From NCBI RefSeq assembly GCF_013414195.1, contig NZ_JAATTV010000001.1:1-64000 (forward strand): DNA of 64,000 bases, given 5' to 3'. Under the pieces are notes generated by a model. That model searched no databases. It was not told the DNA's origin and saw only the letters and a program-made list of their open reading frames with translations. Position numbers and translations under genes: made by a program. Each line of letters starts with the position of its first letter. Within the stretch, counting starts at the first letter, position 1. Shown here piece by piece: positions 53,301 through 62,609 of the stretch. This DNA is from Psychrobacter sp. BI730 (GTDB lineage: Bacteria > Pseudomonadota > Gammaproteobacteria > Pseudomonadales > Moraxellaceae).

Positions 53301-54263
53301 TTACTTAACCGATTTTAGCGCTTCTTCACGTAGACGCGCCGCTTTTAACGCTTTACTTGGACGATGGCGCCACAGGTCGATGCTGAATAATAGCAGACCT
53401 AACCAAATCAAACCAAATACTGCTAAACGATGTAAATCGAATGGTTCTTTATAATAGAACACCGCCAAAAAGAAAATGAAGGTCGGCGTCAGATAATTCA
53501 TAAAGCTCAGAATACTGTATGCAACGAGCTTGGTAGATTTATTGAATAGTAAAAGTGGTATCAGCGTAATCGGGCCTGCGATCATAAGCAGCCAAATGTT
53601 TGAGCTAAACCAAAAGCTCAGTTGGTGGCTTGCCACATCAGACTGCCAAAACCACCACAGACATAAAGGTACTAGCATTGCAGTCTCGACAAACATGGCA
53701 TCGACAGCAGTCAATGGCGTTTGTCGTTGAATCGTCCCGTAAGTACTAAAACTGAACGCCAAAATCAACGATATCCACGGCAGACTGCCAAGCATCACCA
53801 CTTGAATGACCACAGACAACAGTGCAAATCCAATAGCGACCCATTGCAAAGGACGCAAACGCTCTTTGAATAGAATCATGGATAGTGCAACGCCAACCAA
53901 TGGTCCGATAAAGTAACCCAAACTGGCCTCAAGGATACGGTCTTGATTGACCGCCCATACATAGGTCAGCCAGTTGGTTGCGATAATCACACTGGACAAT
54001 AGAGATAGTGCAATCCATCTTGGGTTTTGCTTGAGCGTTTCTATCCACCCCCAACGTTTGGTAGCCACTAACACAATCAGTAGGCAACAAAACGTCCAAA
54101 CGATACGGTGACCTATGATCTCCGTCGCATCATAATCAGATAGCTGCTTGAAGTATAGCGGAAATCCACCCCAAATAAAGAACGCGATAAGCGCAGTAAT
54201 AATTCCGCGTCTGGTTGTGGTGATTGGGGCAACGGGTTTTTTGATGACATTTTGGGTAGTCAT
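53301..54263 (-). CDS. rarD: EamA-family transporter RarD
   Basis: Inner-membrane protein of 320 residues with ten hydrophobic helices in two EamA halves. RarD features are GIITALIAFFIWGGFPLYFKQL (given here in part) near the N-terminus, ATEIIGHRIVWTF and LTYVWAVNQDRILEASLGYFI. Members are drug/metabolite exporters; RarD has been linked to chloramphenicol sensitivity in other bacteria, but its natural substrate is unknown. I chose the ATG at 54263; the longer frame begins with TTG and lacks a site. Confidence 0.88.
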   Translation of the reverse strand: MTTQNVIKKPVAPITTTRRGIITALIAFFIWGGFPLYFKQLSDYDATEIIGHRIVWTFCCLLIVLVATKRWGWIETLKQNPRWIALSLLSSVIIATNWLTYVWAVNQDRILEASLGYFIGPLVGVALSMILFKERLRPLQWVAIGFALLSVVIQVVMLGSLPWISLILAFSFSTYGTIQRQTPLTAVDAMFVETAMLVPLCLWWFWQSDVASHQLSFWFSSNIWLLMIAGPITLIPLLLFNKSTKLVAYSILSFMNYLTPTFIFFLAVFYYKEPFDLHRLAVFGLIWLGLLLFSIDLWRHRPSKALKAARLREEALKSVK

Positions 54264-54372
54264 AATATAGGACAACTTTTTAGAGCAAAGCGCGCTCTCA
54301 CCTAATTCTAATTATTATTGTCAATCGAATCGTGAAAGCGCAGGGTTACTACAGTGAGATTATAAGGTAAAA

Positions 54373-54412
54373 AGCAATGTACTCATACCAATAGTGACAT
54401 GAGTACATTGCT
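54373..54412 (-). terminator. Terminator of the aromatic biosynthesis unit
   Basis: AGCAATGTACTCAT and ATGAGTACATTGCT form a perfect 14-base-pair stem with a 12-base loop. On the minus strand it is followed by TTTTT, so it ends the leftward tyrA-aroA transcript. Confidence 0.85.
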
Positions 54413-54458
54413 AACGATGTTAGATTAAATTTTTAAGAGTTAATGGTAGCTTAGCGAC

Positions 54459-56792
54459 TTACTCAGCACCAGTATCCACTTGGATAGACATACCGATTTG
54501 GTTGGCAAGTTCAGCAAATCCTGGGAAGCTAGTATTGACCGTTTCAACCCCTTCAATGGTAATTTTCTGGGATGCACGCAGACTGGCAACAGAGAAGCTC
54601 ATTGCAATACGGTGATCATGATGCGAGACAATATGACCGCCACCAAAAACAGGTTGGTCATTATTGACTTCACCATTTTCAGTAGCAGCGCCTTTGCCTT
54701 CGATAATGAGACCATCATCAGTCACAGTACAATCAATACCAAGCGTATGTAGCCCTTCTGCCATCACAGCAATACGATCTGATTCTTTGACACGCAGCTC
54801 TTTAGCACCAGTCAATACCGTACGACCTTGTGCACAGCTAGCTGCGATAAATAGCACAGGGAACTCATCAATCGCCAGTGGTACGAGATGCTCTGGTATC
54901 TCAATACCGACTAGGTTTGAGCTGCGAATCGTAACATCAGCAACTGGCTCGCCGCCCACATGTGTCTCATTGCTTAGGCTAATATCTGCATTCATTAATT
55001 TAAGAATATCAATGACGCCAGTACGCGTAGGGTTGATACCTACTTGGGTCAAGGTCAGCTCACTGTTTTGACTGATGGCCGCTGCCACCATAAAAAACGC
55101 TGCAGATGAGATATCAGCAGGAACTGCGATATCGCCACCTGTTAGTGTGCCGCCACCAGTGACACTGATGCGATTGCCTTCAACGGTTACCGGATAACCA
55201 AAGGCCGATAGCATACGCTCAGTGTGGTCACGGCTGATCTCAGGCTGTGTGACCGTTGTCGTACCCTCTGCCCATAGACCTGCTAGTAGCAAGCAAGATT
55301 TTACCTGAGCTGAAGCAACTGGCATATCATATTCAGTGCCTTGTAATGGCTTGCCAACCGTGTCACGACCAGTGATACTCAGCGGCGCCGTACCACTATG
55401 ACCAGTACTCTGAATCACAGCTCCCATAGACCGTAGCGGTGCCGCCACGCGCTCCATCGGGCGTTTATTCAAGCTAGTATCACCTGTCAACACGCTATCA
55501 AACGATTGCGCTGCCAAGATACCAGACAGCAGGCGCATACTGGTACCAGAGTTACCCATATACAGTGGCGTTTTGCTAGGTTTTAAACCATTCATACCGA
55601 CACCATGGATGGTCAAGTTGCCATTGTCAGGGCCTTCGATAGTCACGCCCATATCACGGAATGCTTGTAGCGTCGCTAGCGCATCTTCCCCTTCCAAAAA
55701 CCCAGTCACATTTGTCACGCCTGTGGCAAGACTGCCCAGCATAATGCTGCGATGCGAGATAGATTTATCACCAGGGATCGCGATGGTGCCAGAAACAGTA
55801 TTGCTAGGGGTAATATTATAAGAAGCTGACATAGGAGAAGTATCCGTATAAGGGGTGCTGGCTAACATATGGCCGAAATGTCGCCGTGCGGCTTGCGCGC
55901 GGCCCAAAAGTCCCATCAGGGCGGTTGAATCTTTATCAATAATAAGTTGGCGCATCGTCTGTAAATAGACACCATACTCATCAAGGGCGCTGACAATCGC
56001 GCTTTGATTGGCAAAAAATATATCATGCCACATTTTAGGGTCACTGGCAGCGATACGCGTAAAATCGCGAAACCCACCAGCGGCATAACGAAACATATCT
56101 AAATTATCATCATGGCTTGCCAATTGCTCAACCAAATTAAAGGCAAGTAAATGTGGCAAATGGCTGGTGTGCGCTAATATGCGGTCATGGTGCTCAGCAT
56201 CCATTGACATGACATTTGCGCCTACTGATTCCCATAATAGTCGCAACTTTGCAATAGCAGTTGCACTGGTTGTCGGTAGCTCGCAAATAATGACGCTATG
56301 ATTGACAAATAAACTGGCGCGGCGCGCATGATACCCTGAATTTTCAGCCCCAGCAATTGGATGCGCTGGCACTAATCCTATCGGCAGCGAGCCGAACACT
56401 GCTTTAGCGGCATCAATGATATTGACCTTAGTACTACAGACATCCGTCATGATGCAATCACTGGCAAGCTGTCCGTTATCCATCGCTTGTTTGATATCAA
56501 CAAACACTGCTTGGACTGCCTGTACTGGCACTGCAATAATGATTAAATCACTGCCAGCGATGACGTCCTGTGCGTCTGCACTACCTGCATCTAGCAGACC
56601 ATGCTCAATAGCTTCTGTAATACTTGGCGCATGTCTATCGACTGCTACCAGACGCGCGCTTAAGCCATTGTCTTTGATGGCTTGCGCAAAACTGGCACCA
56701 ATCAGTCCAAGTCCAATCACACAAACTTGTTTAAATATAGGTAGCGTAGTATTTAGAGACGATTGAAGTTTATTATTTTTCTGACTACTCAC
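54459..56792 (-). CDS. tyrA-aroA: Fused prephenate dehydrogenase / EPSP synthase
   Basis: Two-enzyme fusion of about 777 residues. Residues to about 335 are a TyrA-type dehydrogenase: nucleotide-binding VIGLGLIGASFAQAI, HPIAGAENSG and the LPHLLAF segment. From about 340 on is 3-phosphoshikimate 1-carboxyvinyltransferase (AroA): PGDKSISHRSIMLGSL, LYMGNSGTSMRLL, MPVASAQVKSCLLLAG and ELRVKESDRIAVM. The same fusion is known in Acinetobacter and some Pseudomonas relatives. The enzyme catalyses steps both before and after chorismate. Start uncertain: GTG at 56792 with GAGA upstream is preferred; a GTG at 56813 is the alternative. Last gene of the pheA-hisC-tyrA/aroA unit. Confidence 0.96.
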   Translation of the reverse strand: MSSQKNNKLQSSLNTTLPIFKQVCVIGLGLIGASFAQAIKDNGLSARLVAVDRHAPSITEAIEHGLLDAGSADAQDVIAGSDLIIIAVPVQAVQAVFVDIKQAMDNGQLASDCIMTDVCSTKVNIIDAAKAVFGSLPIGLVPAHPIAGAENSGYHARRASLFVNHSVIICELPTTSATAIAKLRLLWESVGANVMSMDAEHHDRILAHTSHLPHLLAFNLVEQLASHDDNLDMFRYAAGGFRDFTRIAASDPKMWHDIFFANQSAIVSALDEYGVYLQTMRQLIIDKDSTALMGLLGRAQAARRHFGHMLASTPYTDTSPMSASYNITPSNTVSGTIAIPGDKSISHRSIMLGSLATGVTNVTGFLEGEDALATLQAFRDMGVTIEGPDNGNLTIHGVGMNGLKPSKTPLYMGNSGTSMRLLSGILAAQSFDSVLTGDTSLNKRPMERVAAPLRSMGAVIQSTGHSGTAPLSITGRDTVGKPLQGTEYDMPVASAQVKSCLLLAGLWAEGTTTVTQPEISRDHTERMLSAFGYPVTVEGNRISVTGGGTLTGGDIAVPADISSAAFFMVAAAISQNSELTLTQVGINPTRTGVIDILKLMNADISLSNETHVGGEPVADVTIRSSNLVGIEIPEHLVPLAIDEFPVLFIAASCAQGRTVLTGAKELRVKESDRIAVMAEGLHTLGIDCTVTDDGLIIEGKGAATENGEVNNDQPVFGGGHIVSHHDHRIAMSFSVASLRASQKITIEGVETVNTSFPGFAELANQIGMSIQVDTGAE

Positions 56793-56902
56793 GGCTTTTC
56801 TCGTTGGACACACTAAGACATAGATAGAGCCAGTCTTAGTGTTATAAATTTTAATGGCTAATTAAGAACAGTTTTTAAATTACAAAGCACTTATAGATGC
56901 GC

Positions 56903-58045
56903 TTAGTCTTCAGTCAAAATAGAACGCAAAGTATCAATCAAACGTAGGTTGTCTTCAGCCACACCTACTGTGATACGCAGCCAGTTAGGCAATCCATAAG
57001 CATCCAACGGGCGGACAATAACGCCTTGTTCAAGTAGTGCCTGATGGATAGAAGCAGCGGTTATATCTTCCATCTCAACCTGCACTTCGACCATAATAAA
57101 ATTGGCATGCGACTTCACAAAACCCAATCCTAGCGCGTCAAACTGCTTTTCTAACCAACGCATTTGCTCATCATTTATCAGACGAGTTTTTTCGATGAAG
57201 TCTTGATCGGCAAGCGCAGCAGCAGCAGCAGCCAAACCAACACGGCTGACATTAAATGGCTGACGAATTCGGTTTAGTAAATCCGCCACTGCCACCGAGC
57301 TTAGAGCATAACCGACGCGTAAACCTGCCAGCCCGTAAGCTTTTGAAAAAGTACGCACAATAATGACATTATCGAATTCATCCAATAAGGCGCGGTTGTT
57401 ACTCTCAGGACTATACTCGATATAAGCTTCATCTAGTACCACCAAGACTGAGCTTGGTACACTGGCAACGAACTGATACAGCTCTTTTTGCTCTAGCTGC
57501 GTACCCGTTGGATTGTTCGGATTGGCAATAAAGACGATTTTGGTATTCGGATTGTCTTGAACCGCTTGGCTCATGGCTTTTAGATTATGGCCGAAGCGTT
57601 GAGCAGGTACTTCAATTCCCGTGGCACCTTGCATCTTCGCTAGCATAGGATATACCACAAAAGCATACTGGCTATAAACGATGGCATCATCAGCACCCAC
57701 AAAGCTGCGTGCTAAAATATCGAGCAAATCATCAGAGCCATTACCTAAGGTAATTTGATTGGCATTGACATCGTTAAAATCAGCCAGCGCTTGCTTTAGA
57801 TAGTAACCATTGCCATCAGGATAGCGCGACAACTGCCCTAGCTGCTCAGTCACTGCTAGCGTCACTCGTGGGGAGCATCCCATTGGATTCTCATTGCTAG
57901 CCAGCTTGACCACATCTGAGACACCATACTCACGTGTCAGCTCCTCAATTGGCTTACCAGTTTGATAAGGTGCCAATGCCAAAATACTGTCGTAAGCTGG
58001 CGTTAACGGCGATAGATCTGACGCGGTCAATTGAGTAGTCTGCAT
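56903..58045 (-). CDS. hisC: Histidinol-phosphate aminotransferase
   Basis: PLP enzyme of 380 residues. Family marks are KLASNENPMGCSP near the N-terminus, ANPNNPTGT in the middle, VVLDEAYIEY, and the PLP lysine in VRTFSKAYGLAGLRVGY. HisC serves histidine synthesis and, in this gene order (between pheA and tyrA-aroA), is often also able to use aromatic substrates, so it may supply the last step of phenylalanine and tyrosine synthesis. AAGGA precedes the ATG. Same direction as both neighbours. Confidence 0.95.
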   Translation of the reverse strand: MQTTQLTASDLSPLTPAYDSILALAPYQTGKPIEELTREYGVSDVVKLASNENPMGCSPRVTLAVTEQLGQLSRYPDGNGYYLKQALADFNDVNANQITLGNGSDDLLDILARSFVGADDAIVYSQYAFVVYPMLAKMQGATGIEVPAQRFGHNLKAMSQAVQDNPNTKIVFIANPNNPTGTQLEQKELYQFVASVPSSVLVVLDEAYIEYSPESNNRALLDEFDNVIIVRTFSKAYGLAGLRVGYALSSVAVADLLNRIRQPFNVSRVGLAAAAAALADQDFIEKTRLINDEQMRWLEKQFDALGLGFVKSHANFIMVEVQVEMEDITAASIHQALLEQGVIVRPLDAYGLPNWLRITVGVAEDNLRLIDTLRSILTED

Positions 58046-58164
58046 GGTTTATCCTTAGATGGTGTCTGTAAATGCTTTTTTTGAATACTATCTGTAAAAG
58101 CTAAGACCCATCTATTATGTATGAATACCAGTGAGTAAGCCTGTAATTATCTATAGGTGGTCGT

Positions 58165-59337
58165 CTATAGGACAGCTTTTGGATATGAGCCTAATATGCG
58201 CAAATCTTTGACCAATGGACGAATATCATTGATGGCAGCGCTAACGTTTGGATCATTAACATGACCATTCATATCAATAAAGAATACGTATGCCCACTTA
58301 TTAGGACGCTCAGGACGCGTCTCAATACTGGTCATCGATACGCCATGGTATGACAAAGGTTTCAATATTTCGATCAGTGCGCCTGCTTTATCATGAGCGG
58401 AGACGACGATAGAAGTTTTGTCTTGACCAGATGGCGCAATCGCCTCATGACCAATAATAAGGAAGCGTGTGGTGTTGCTTGGATTGTCTTCGATATTTGA
58501 GTAGAGCTTATGCAAGCCATACTCTGCAACAGCAACGTCACCTGCAATCGCAGCTGAATGCCATTCGTTTTTGAGGCGGCGAGCAGCTTCACCGTTGCTT
58601 GATACAGCAACGCGTTCGACATTAGGGAAGTTTACATCTAGCCAATGACGGCATTGAGCAAGCGACTGCTGATGCGAATAAATACGGCTCAAGCCATCAA
58701 TCTTAGTATGCTCAGCAACCAAGAAGTTTTGATGAATTGGCAGTTCAACTTCGCCTATGATCTTTAAGGTAGAAGATAAGAAACCATCTAGAGTATGGTT
58801 GACCACGCCTTCTGAAGAGTTCTCGACAGGAACCACGCCATACATCGCTGTACCCGCTTCGACTTCTCGGAACACATCAGTAATGGTTGTCATCGGTACG
58901 GTATCCGCTGCTTTACCAAAGTGCTTGAGCGCAGCGGCATGCGTAAAGGTACCGACAGGGCCCAAGAAAGCAATACGCTGCGGCGCTTCTAAATCCAAGC
59001 ATACTGACATGATTTCACGAAACAAGCGCGCCATTTTCTCATCAGCGATTGGACCCGCATTACGTTCCATGACAGCTTTTAGTACTTGTGCTTCACGTTC
59101 AGGGCGGTAAAAGATAGGATTGCTATTGTCATCAGCGGCGGTATGATTTTTCTTTACCATGGCTACTTGCTGAGCCAACTTTGCACGGTTGTTGATTAAC
59201 GTTTGGATCTCACAGTCTACTGCGTCAATATTTTGGCGAATATTGTCTAAAAACTCTTTTTCAGTTGCGGTATCGCTAGCGCTTGTAGTGGTTTGATTTA
59301 GATTATCCATTGTTTGCTCTGGTGACTGCTCGCTCAT
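58165..59337 (-). CDS. pheA: Bifunctional chorismate mutase / prephenate dehydratase
   Basis: P-protein of 390 residues. A chorismate mutase domain (NIDAVDCEIQTLINNRAKLAQ; residues about 30-115) is followed by prephenate dehydratase (FLGPVGTFTHAAALKHFG; VVPVENSSEGVV; NTTRFLIIG) and a C-terminal ACT domain (SIVVSAHDKAGALIEILKP and MTSIETRP), where phenylalanine inhibits. About 20 extra Thr/Ser/Gln-rich residues lie at the N-terminus. A strong AAAAGGA site supports the start. First gene of the leftward unit with hisC and tyrA-aroA. Confidence 0.96.
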   Translation of the reverse strand: MSEQSPEQTMDNLNQTTTSASDTATEKEFLDNIRQNIDAVDCEIQTLINNRAKLAQQVAMVKKNHTAADDNSNPIFYRPEREAQVLKAVMERNAGPIADEKMARLFREIMSVCLDLEAPQRIAFLGPVGTFTHAAALKHFGKAADTVPMTTITDVFREVEAGTAMYGVVPVENSSEGVVNHTLDGFLSSTLKIIGEVELPIHQNFLVAEHTKIDGLSRIYSHQQSLAQCRHWLDVNFPNVERVAVSSNGEAARRLKNEWHSAAIAGDVAVAEYGLHKLYSNIEDNPSNTTRFLIIGHEAIAPSGQDKTSIVVSAHDKAGALIEILKPLSYHGVSMTSIETRPERPNKWAYVFFIDMNGHVNDPNVSAAINDIRPLVKDLRILGSYPKAVL

Positions 59338-59813
59338 TACCGCCCATCCTTTTTAGATTTTATCGCTGTTAGATATTACTATTATTTAAATATGGCTATT
59401 ACATTTCTATTACGTAGGGTAGCACTATTGCCAAATCTGACTGTTTGCTGCTTTTAGTTAAAGGCTAAGCCTGATAATAGAAACTATATTCAAAATCAAC
59501 CTCAAAACAGTCTATCAAAAACACCTTATATTGCTAGTGCCATTTGGCGTTAATGCTATATTTACTGCCAAATACAGCAGCTTGATACATAGCCGGCTCT
59601 ACTATAGCAAAAACTAAGGTCAGTGCCCATGCGTAAATGCGTATAAATATACCAACTGTTATTAATATTAGCACAGCTGAGCCAGATAACAGCGACACAT
59701 AGCATAACTATGAGGCAACACCTGTCCAAAACTGTGTTACAGTTCCAGTTCAGCTCCCTACCCTGTTATATATAAGAGGAGCATCATGTGATTAATAAAA
59801 AAAAGGATACCTG
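59338..59813. promoter_or_regulatory. Divergent promoter region, pheA unit and talB
   Basis: The largest spacer of the window (476 bases). Apart from three phased 13-base repeats (59490-59528) and a TATATA near 59767 that could be a -10 element for talB, I see no gene, leader peptide or attenuator. Confidence 0.5.
59490..59528. repeat. Three 13-bp degenerate repeats
   Basis: Units TTCAAAATCAACC, TCAAAACAGTCTA and TCAAAAACACCTT are adjacent. They share the TCAAAA start with the repeats upstream of fahA. Confidence 0.65.
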
Positions 59814-60758
59814 ATGAGCACATTACAACAGCTACGCACTATGACCACGATTGTTGCTGATACTGGTGACCTTGCCGCTATTGCCCGTTTAAAACCTATC
59901 GATGCAACCACCAACCCAAGCCTTATTACCAAGGCTCTGATTCATCCTGACAACCAAGGCATGTTGTCAGAGACCATGAGCCGTCACAATGGTGACGTGG
60001 ATGCCGTGATCGATGCGCTGACCATTCAGGTTGGCTGCGATATTTTAGAGCTGATCGAAGGCCGAGTCTCTACCGAAGTGGACGCTCGCTTATCTTATGA
60101 TACTCAAGCGACGATAGATAAGGCACTGGCCTTTATGGATGCTTACCAAAAAGCGGGCATCGATTCAGAGCGAGTATTGATCAAAATGGCGGCAACTTGG
60201 CAAGGTATCGAGGCGGCGCGCTATCTTGAGACTCAAAATATCCACTGCAACCTGACCCTACTGTTTGGACAACACCAAGCGATTGCCTGTGCAGATGCTG
60301 GTGTGACCCTGATATCACCTTTCGTTGGCCGTATTCTAGATTGGCAAAAACGCCAACAAAGCCGTCAAAACGTACCAGCTTCTGATGACATGGGCGTACA
60401 GTCAGTCAAGCTCATTTATCAGTATTACAAACAGCACGGTTACGAGACGCAAGTAATGGGCGCCAGTTTCCGCTCTACCGAGCAGATTTTGGCATTGGCA
60501 GGTTGTGACTTGTTGACGATAGCTCCCAACCTCATTGATGAGTTGGCAGCCATGGATACCGAGGTAACTCGCCAACTGTCTCCGAGTATGTCGATGGATA
60601 TGAAGGCGATGACTCAGGTAAGCTTAACGCATGAAGAGTTTAGTGCTGCGTATCAGCAAGACAAGGTTACACAGGACTTGTTACCTAAGGGTATTGATGG
60701 TTTTATCGGAGCGCGTGACGAGCTGGCTAAGACATTGGCAGCCATTCGCGGACAATAA
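59814..60758 (+). CDS. talB: Transaldolase
   Basis: Pentose-phosphate enzyme of 314 residues, the usual TalB length, which moves a three-carbon unit between sugar phosphates. Motifs are VADTGDLAAIARLKPIDATTNPSL at the start (given in part: DATTNPSLI), EVDARLSYD, and the Schiff-base Lys in VLIKMAATWQGIEAA. Also NLTLLFGQHQAIACADAG and SPFVGRILDW. AAAAAGGA precedes the ATG. Single gene; erythrose-4-phosphate from this pathway feeds aromatic synthesis, the neighbouring function. Confidence 0.96.
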   Translation: MSTLQQLRTMTTIVADTGDLAAIARLKPIDATTNPSLITKALIHPDNQGMLSETMSRHNGDVDAVIDALTIQVGCDILELIEGRVSTEVDARLSYDTQATIDKALAFMDAYQKAGIDSERVLIKMAATWQGIEAARYLETQNIHCNLTLLFGQHQAIACADAGVTLISPFVGRILDWQKRQQSRQNVPASDDMGVQSVKLIYQYYKQHGYETQVMGASFRSTEQILALAGCDLLTIAPNLIDELAAMDTEVTRQLSPSMSMDMKAMTQVSLTHEEFSAAYQQDKVTQDLLPKGIDGFIGARDELAKTLAAIRGQ

Positions 60759-60868
60759 TAGCCACACGACAGAGCACGACGGATACTGGGCTGGCACAAA
60801 AGATATTTGCCTACTAATAGTAAGTTGGCTATCATTACCTACTTCAAATGACAAGAAGCAAGGCTTAT

Positions 60869-61336
60869 ATGAAACGGCTATCAATATTATTGGCAGGCAG
60901 TGCTTTAGCGATCAGCGCCCAGGCAGTTAACTGGGTAGAGGTGTCCGAGAGCAGCTCTGGATCAATTTTTAGTATAGATTTGGATTCTATTGAAAGCTCT
61001 GACATCAGTATCATAGATGAAAAAGACGTCGAAAATATCATGGTATCTATCCTTAGAACCTATCCTAAAGACAAAGATGCCGATACAAATGACTCGAAGG
61101 AAGAAAAAAGCAATATTGACCATAGTGAGCAACAACTACTCATTTCATGCAAAGATGCCAGTTACTATAGACGAGCCTTTGTTAACTACGATGCTGAAGG
61201 CAAAGTAACTAAGTCATGGCAGTCAGAAAAACCAATATTGACGACAAAAGACTTTAAAGTCACCACACCAAAGACAGTTGGTCGTACGGTGATAGAGCAG
61301 TCTTGTAAAGACTACGAACAAGACGAAGAGCAATAA
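60869..61336 (+). CDS. Small exported protein, surface-adhesin-E-like
   Basis: Exported protein of 155 residues. A signal peptide (RLSILLAGSALAISAQA) is followed by NWVEVSESSSGSIFSIDLDSI, then a two-strand segment with LISCKDASYYRRAFVNYD and a late Cys (IEQSCKDYEQ), which may pair. This layout, a W-V-E start, a Cys-containing strand about 100 residues in and a polar tail, resembles small surface-adhesin protein E-like proteins; the call is by eye and tentative. I chose the ATG at 60869 (AAGG upstream). Acidic low-complexity loop at about 55-85. Followed by a strong terminator. Confidence 0.7.
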   Translation: MKRLSILLAGSALAISAQAVNWVEVSESSSGSIFSIDLDSIESSDISIIDEKDVENIMVSILRTYPKDKDADTNDSKEEKSNIDHSEQQLLISCKDASYYRRAFVNYDAEGKVTKSWQSEKPILTTKDFKVTTPKTVGRTVIEQSCKDYEQDEEQ

Positions 61337-61380
61337 ATATAGCCTACTTAACACAATACTAAAAAACATTAACGCAGTAT

Positions 61381-61417
61381 AAAAAAGCGCCCTGACATAG
61401 TATCAGGGCGCTTTTTT
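61381..61417. terminator. Bidirectional terminator
   Basis: AAAAAAGCGCCCTGA and TCAGGGCGCTTTTTT form a perfect 15-base-pair stem with a seven-base loop, between the convergent small exported protein gene and apt. Confidence 0.93.
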
Positions 61418-61485
61418 ATTTGGAGAATCGTTTAGCTATATCGACAATACAACGTGTCTAGTAGTCAAAGAAACTGCAATTCATT

Positions 61486-62052
61486 TTAAGCTTTTAGTAC
61501 CGTATAGACAGGTACTGGGAACTCGCCATGCAAGTCAACCAAGTCCAATAATACTAACGCGCCGACCACAGTATGGTCAGCCGATTGACACAGCTCGTAA
61601 GCAGTAGTCAACGTGCCACCAGTTGCCAAGATATCATCGACCAATAGTACGCGCTCAGGCGGTAGATTGTTTTGCATCTCAAGCGTGTCTTTACCATACT
61701 CCAGTGCATAGGCTTTGTTGGCTACAGGGGGTGGTAGCTTACCTGGTTTACGTAGCAAGATCATGCCTTTGCCTAGACGGCCTGCTAGCATACTGGCAAA
61801 TACAAAACCGCGCGCTTCTACCGCACCCAGACAATCTACCTCGTCCATAAGCCCTTCTGGCAAAGCGGCAAGTAGCGCGTCAATGACAGCGTCAATATGA
61901 CTGCGCAGTAACGGGGTAATGTCATAAAAATCAATGCCAGCTTTTGGAAAGTCTGGTACTGTGCGAATAATCTGCCAAAACGGATGGTCAGTATTGAGCA
62001 CATGAGACATCTCATTGTTGGTGGCGGATGTGGCGGCGGCATTGGTACTCAT
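61486..62052 (-). CDS. apt: Adenine phosphoribosyltransferase
   Basis: Purine-salvage enzyme of 188 residues that makes AMP from adenine and PRPP. Family marks are TVPDFPKAGIDFYDITPLL near the N-terminus, GAVEARGFVFA, RKPGKLPPPV and the PRPP-binding VLLVDDILATGGTL. The first 15 residues are a variable lead. AAGGG precedes the ATG. Single-gene unit. Confidence 0.96.
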   Translation of the reverse strand: MSTNAAATSATNNEMSHVLNTDHPFWQIIRTVPDFPKAGIDFYDITPLLRSHIDAVIDALLAALPEGLMDEVDCLGAVEARGFVFASMLAGRLGKGMILLRKPGKLPPPVANKAYALEYGKDTLEMQNNLPPERVLLVDDILATGGTLTTAYELCQSADHTVVGALVLLDLVDLHGEFPVPVYTVLKA

Positions 62053-62417
62053 GATGACCCTTAGCTTATGTATTTAGATGGTTTAGTTAGTTTAGATAAG
62101 ACAACAACTGGATGATATATCAGCGATAAATGCTAAGCATTACTGTGAATTTAGCGGCGATTATTATAGCATAATTGGTTTTTGTATGGCGGGCTGGCGT
62201 CCAGTCTCGTTATTAAGCGCTAATAAGGTAACGTATGTGATTGACTTGATAAAAGAAAAGTCATCTCAATATACAAGTGTAAACTTAACTATGAAAATTG
62301 CGGTTATATGCTAAACTACGTGCGTTTTTGCAGTCTAATATAATAGCTGTAATATTAAAAATGAGCGTTTATAGCACGCTGTAACTGTAATACTGGTAAT
62401 GATCGATAGGACTATTT
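62053..62417. promoter_or_regulatory. Divergent promoter region, apt and rubredoxin
   Basis: A 365-base AT-rich spacer without a visible gene. Promoters for both directions must lie here; I see no clear operator or hairpin. Confidence 0.45.
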
Positions 62418-62582
62418 ATGAAACGTTATGAATGTATTGTCTGCGGCTGGATATATGATGAGGCGCTTGGCTGCCCAGAAGAAGGTATCGCACCTGGTAC
62501 TAAGTGGGAAGACATCCCTGATGACTGGACTTGCCCTGAGTGCGGTGTCGGCAAGCTTGATTTTGAGATGCTTGAGCTGTAG
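62418..62582 (+). CDS. rubA: Rubredoxin
   Basis: Small electron carrier of 54 residues. The iron-binding Cys pairs are C6 and C9 ([11 protein letters not shown]) and C39 and C42 ([10 protein letters not shown]), with the usual [11 protein letters not shown] between. AGGA lies 7 bases upstream of the ATG. In the Moraxellaceae such rubredoxins often serve alkane hydroxylases or oxidative-stress enzymes through a rubredoxin reductase; neither partner is adjacent. An alpha/beta hydrolase gene starts 27 bases after it and may be cotranscribed. The exact partner is unknown. Confidence 0.95.
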   Translation: MKRYECIVCGWIYDEALGCPEEGIAPGTKWEDIPDDWTCPECGVGKLDFEMLEL

Positions 62583-62609
62583 TAGATGACCCTCTAATTA
62601 GGACACTTC

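Noticed and set aside
54664..55071. Open frame of 135 codons on the plus strand
   Set aside because: Antisense within tyrA-aroA; no recognisable family and the fused enzyme motifs are clear on the other strand.
59338..59813. Phenylalanine leader peptide or attenuator before pheA
   Set aside because: No short Phe-rich frame with a ribosome binding site and no terminator/antiterminator pair could be seen.
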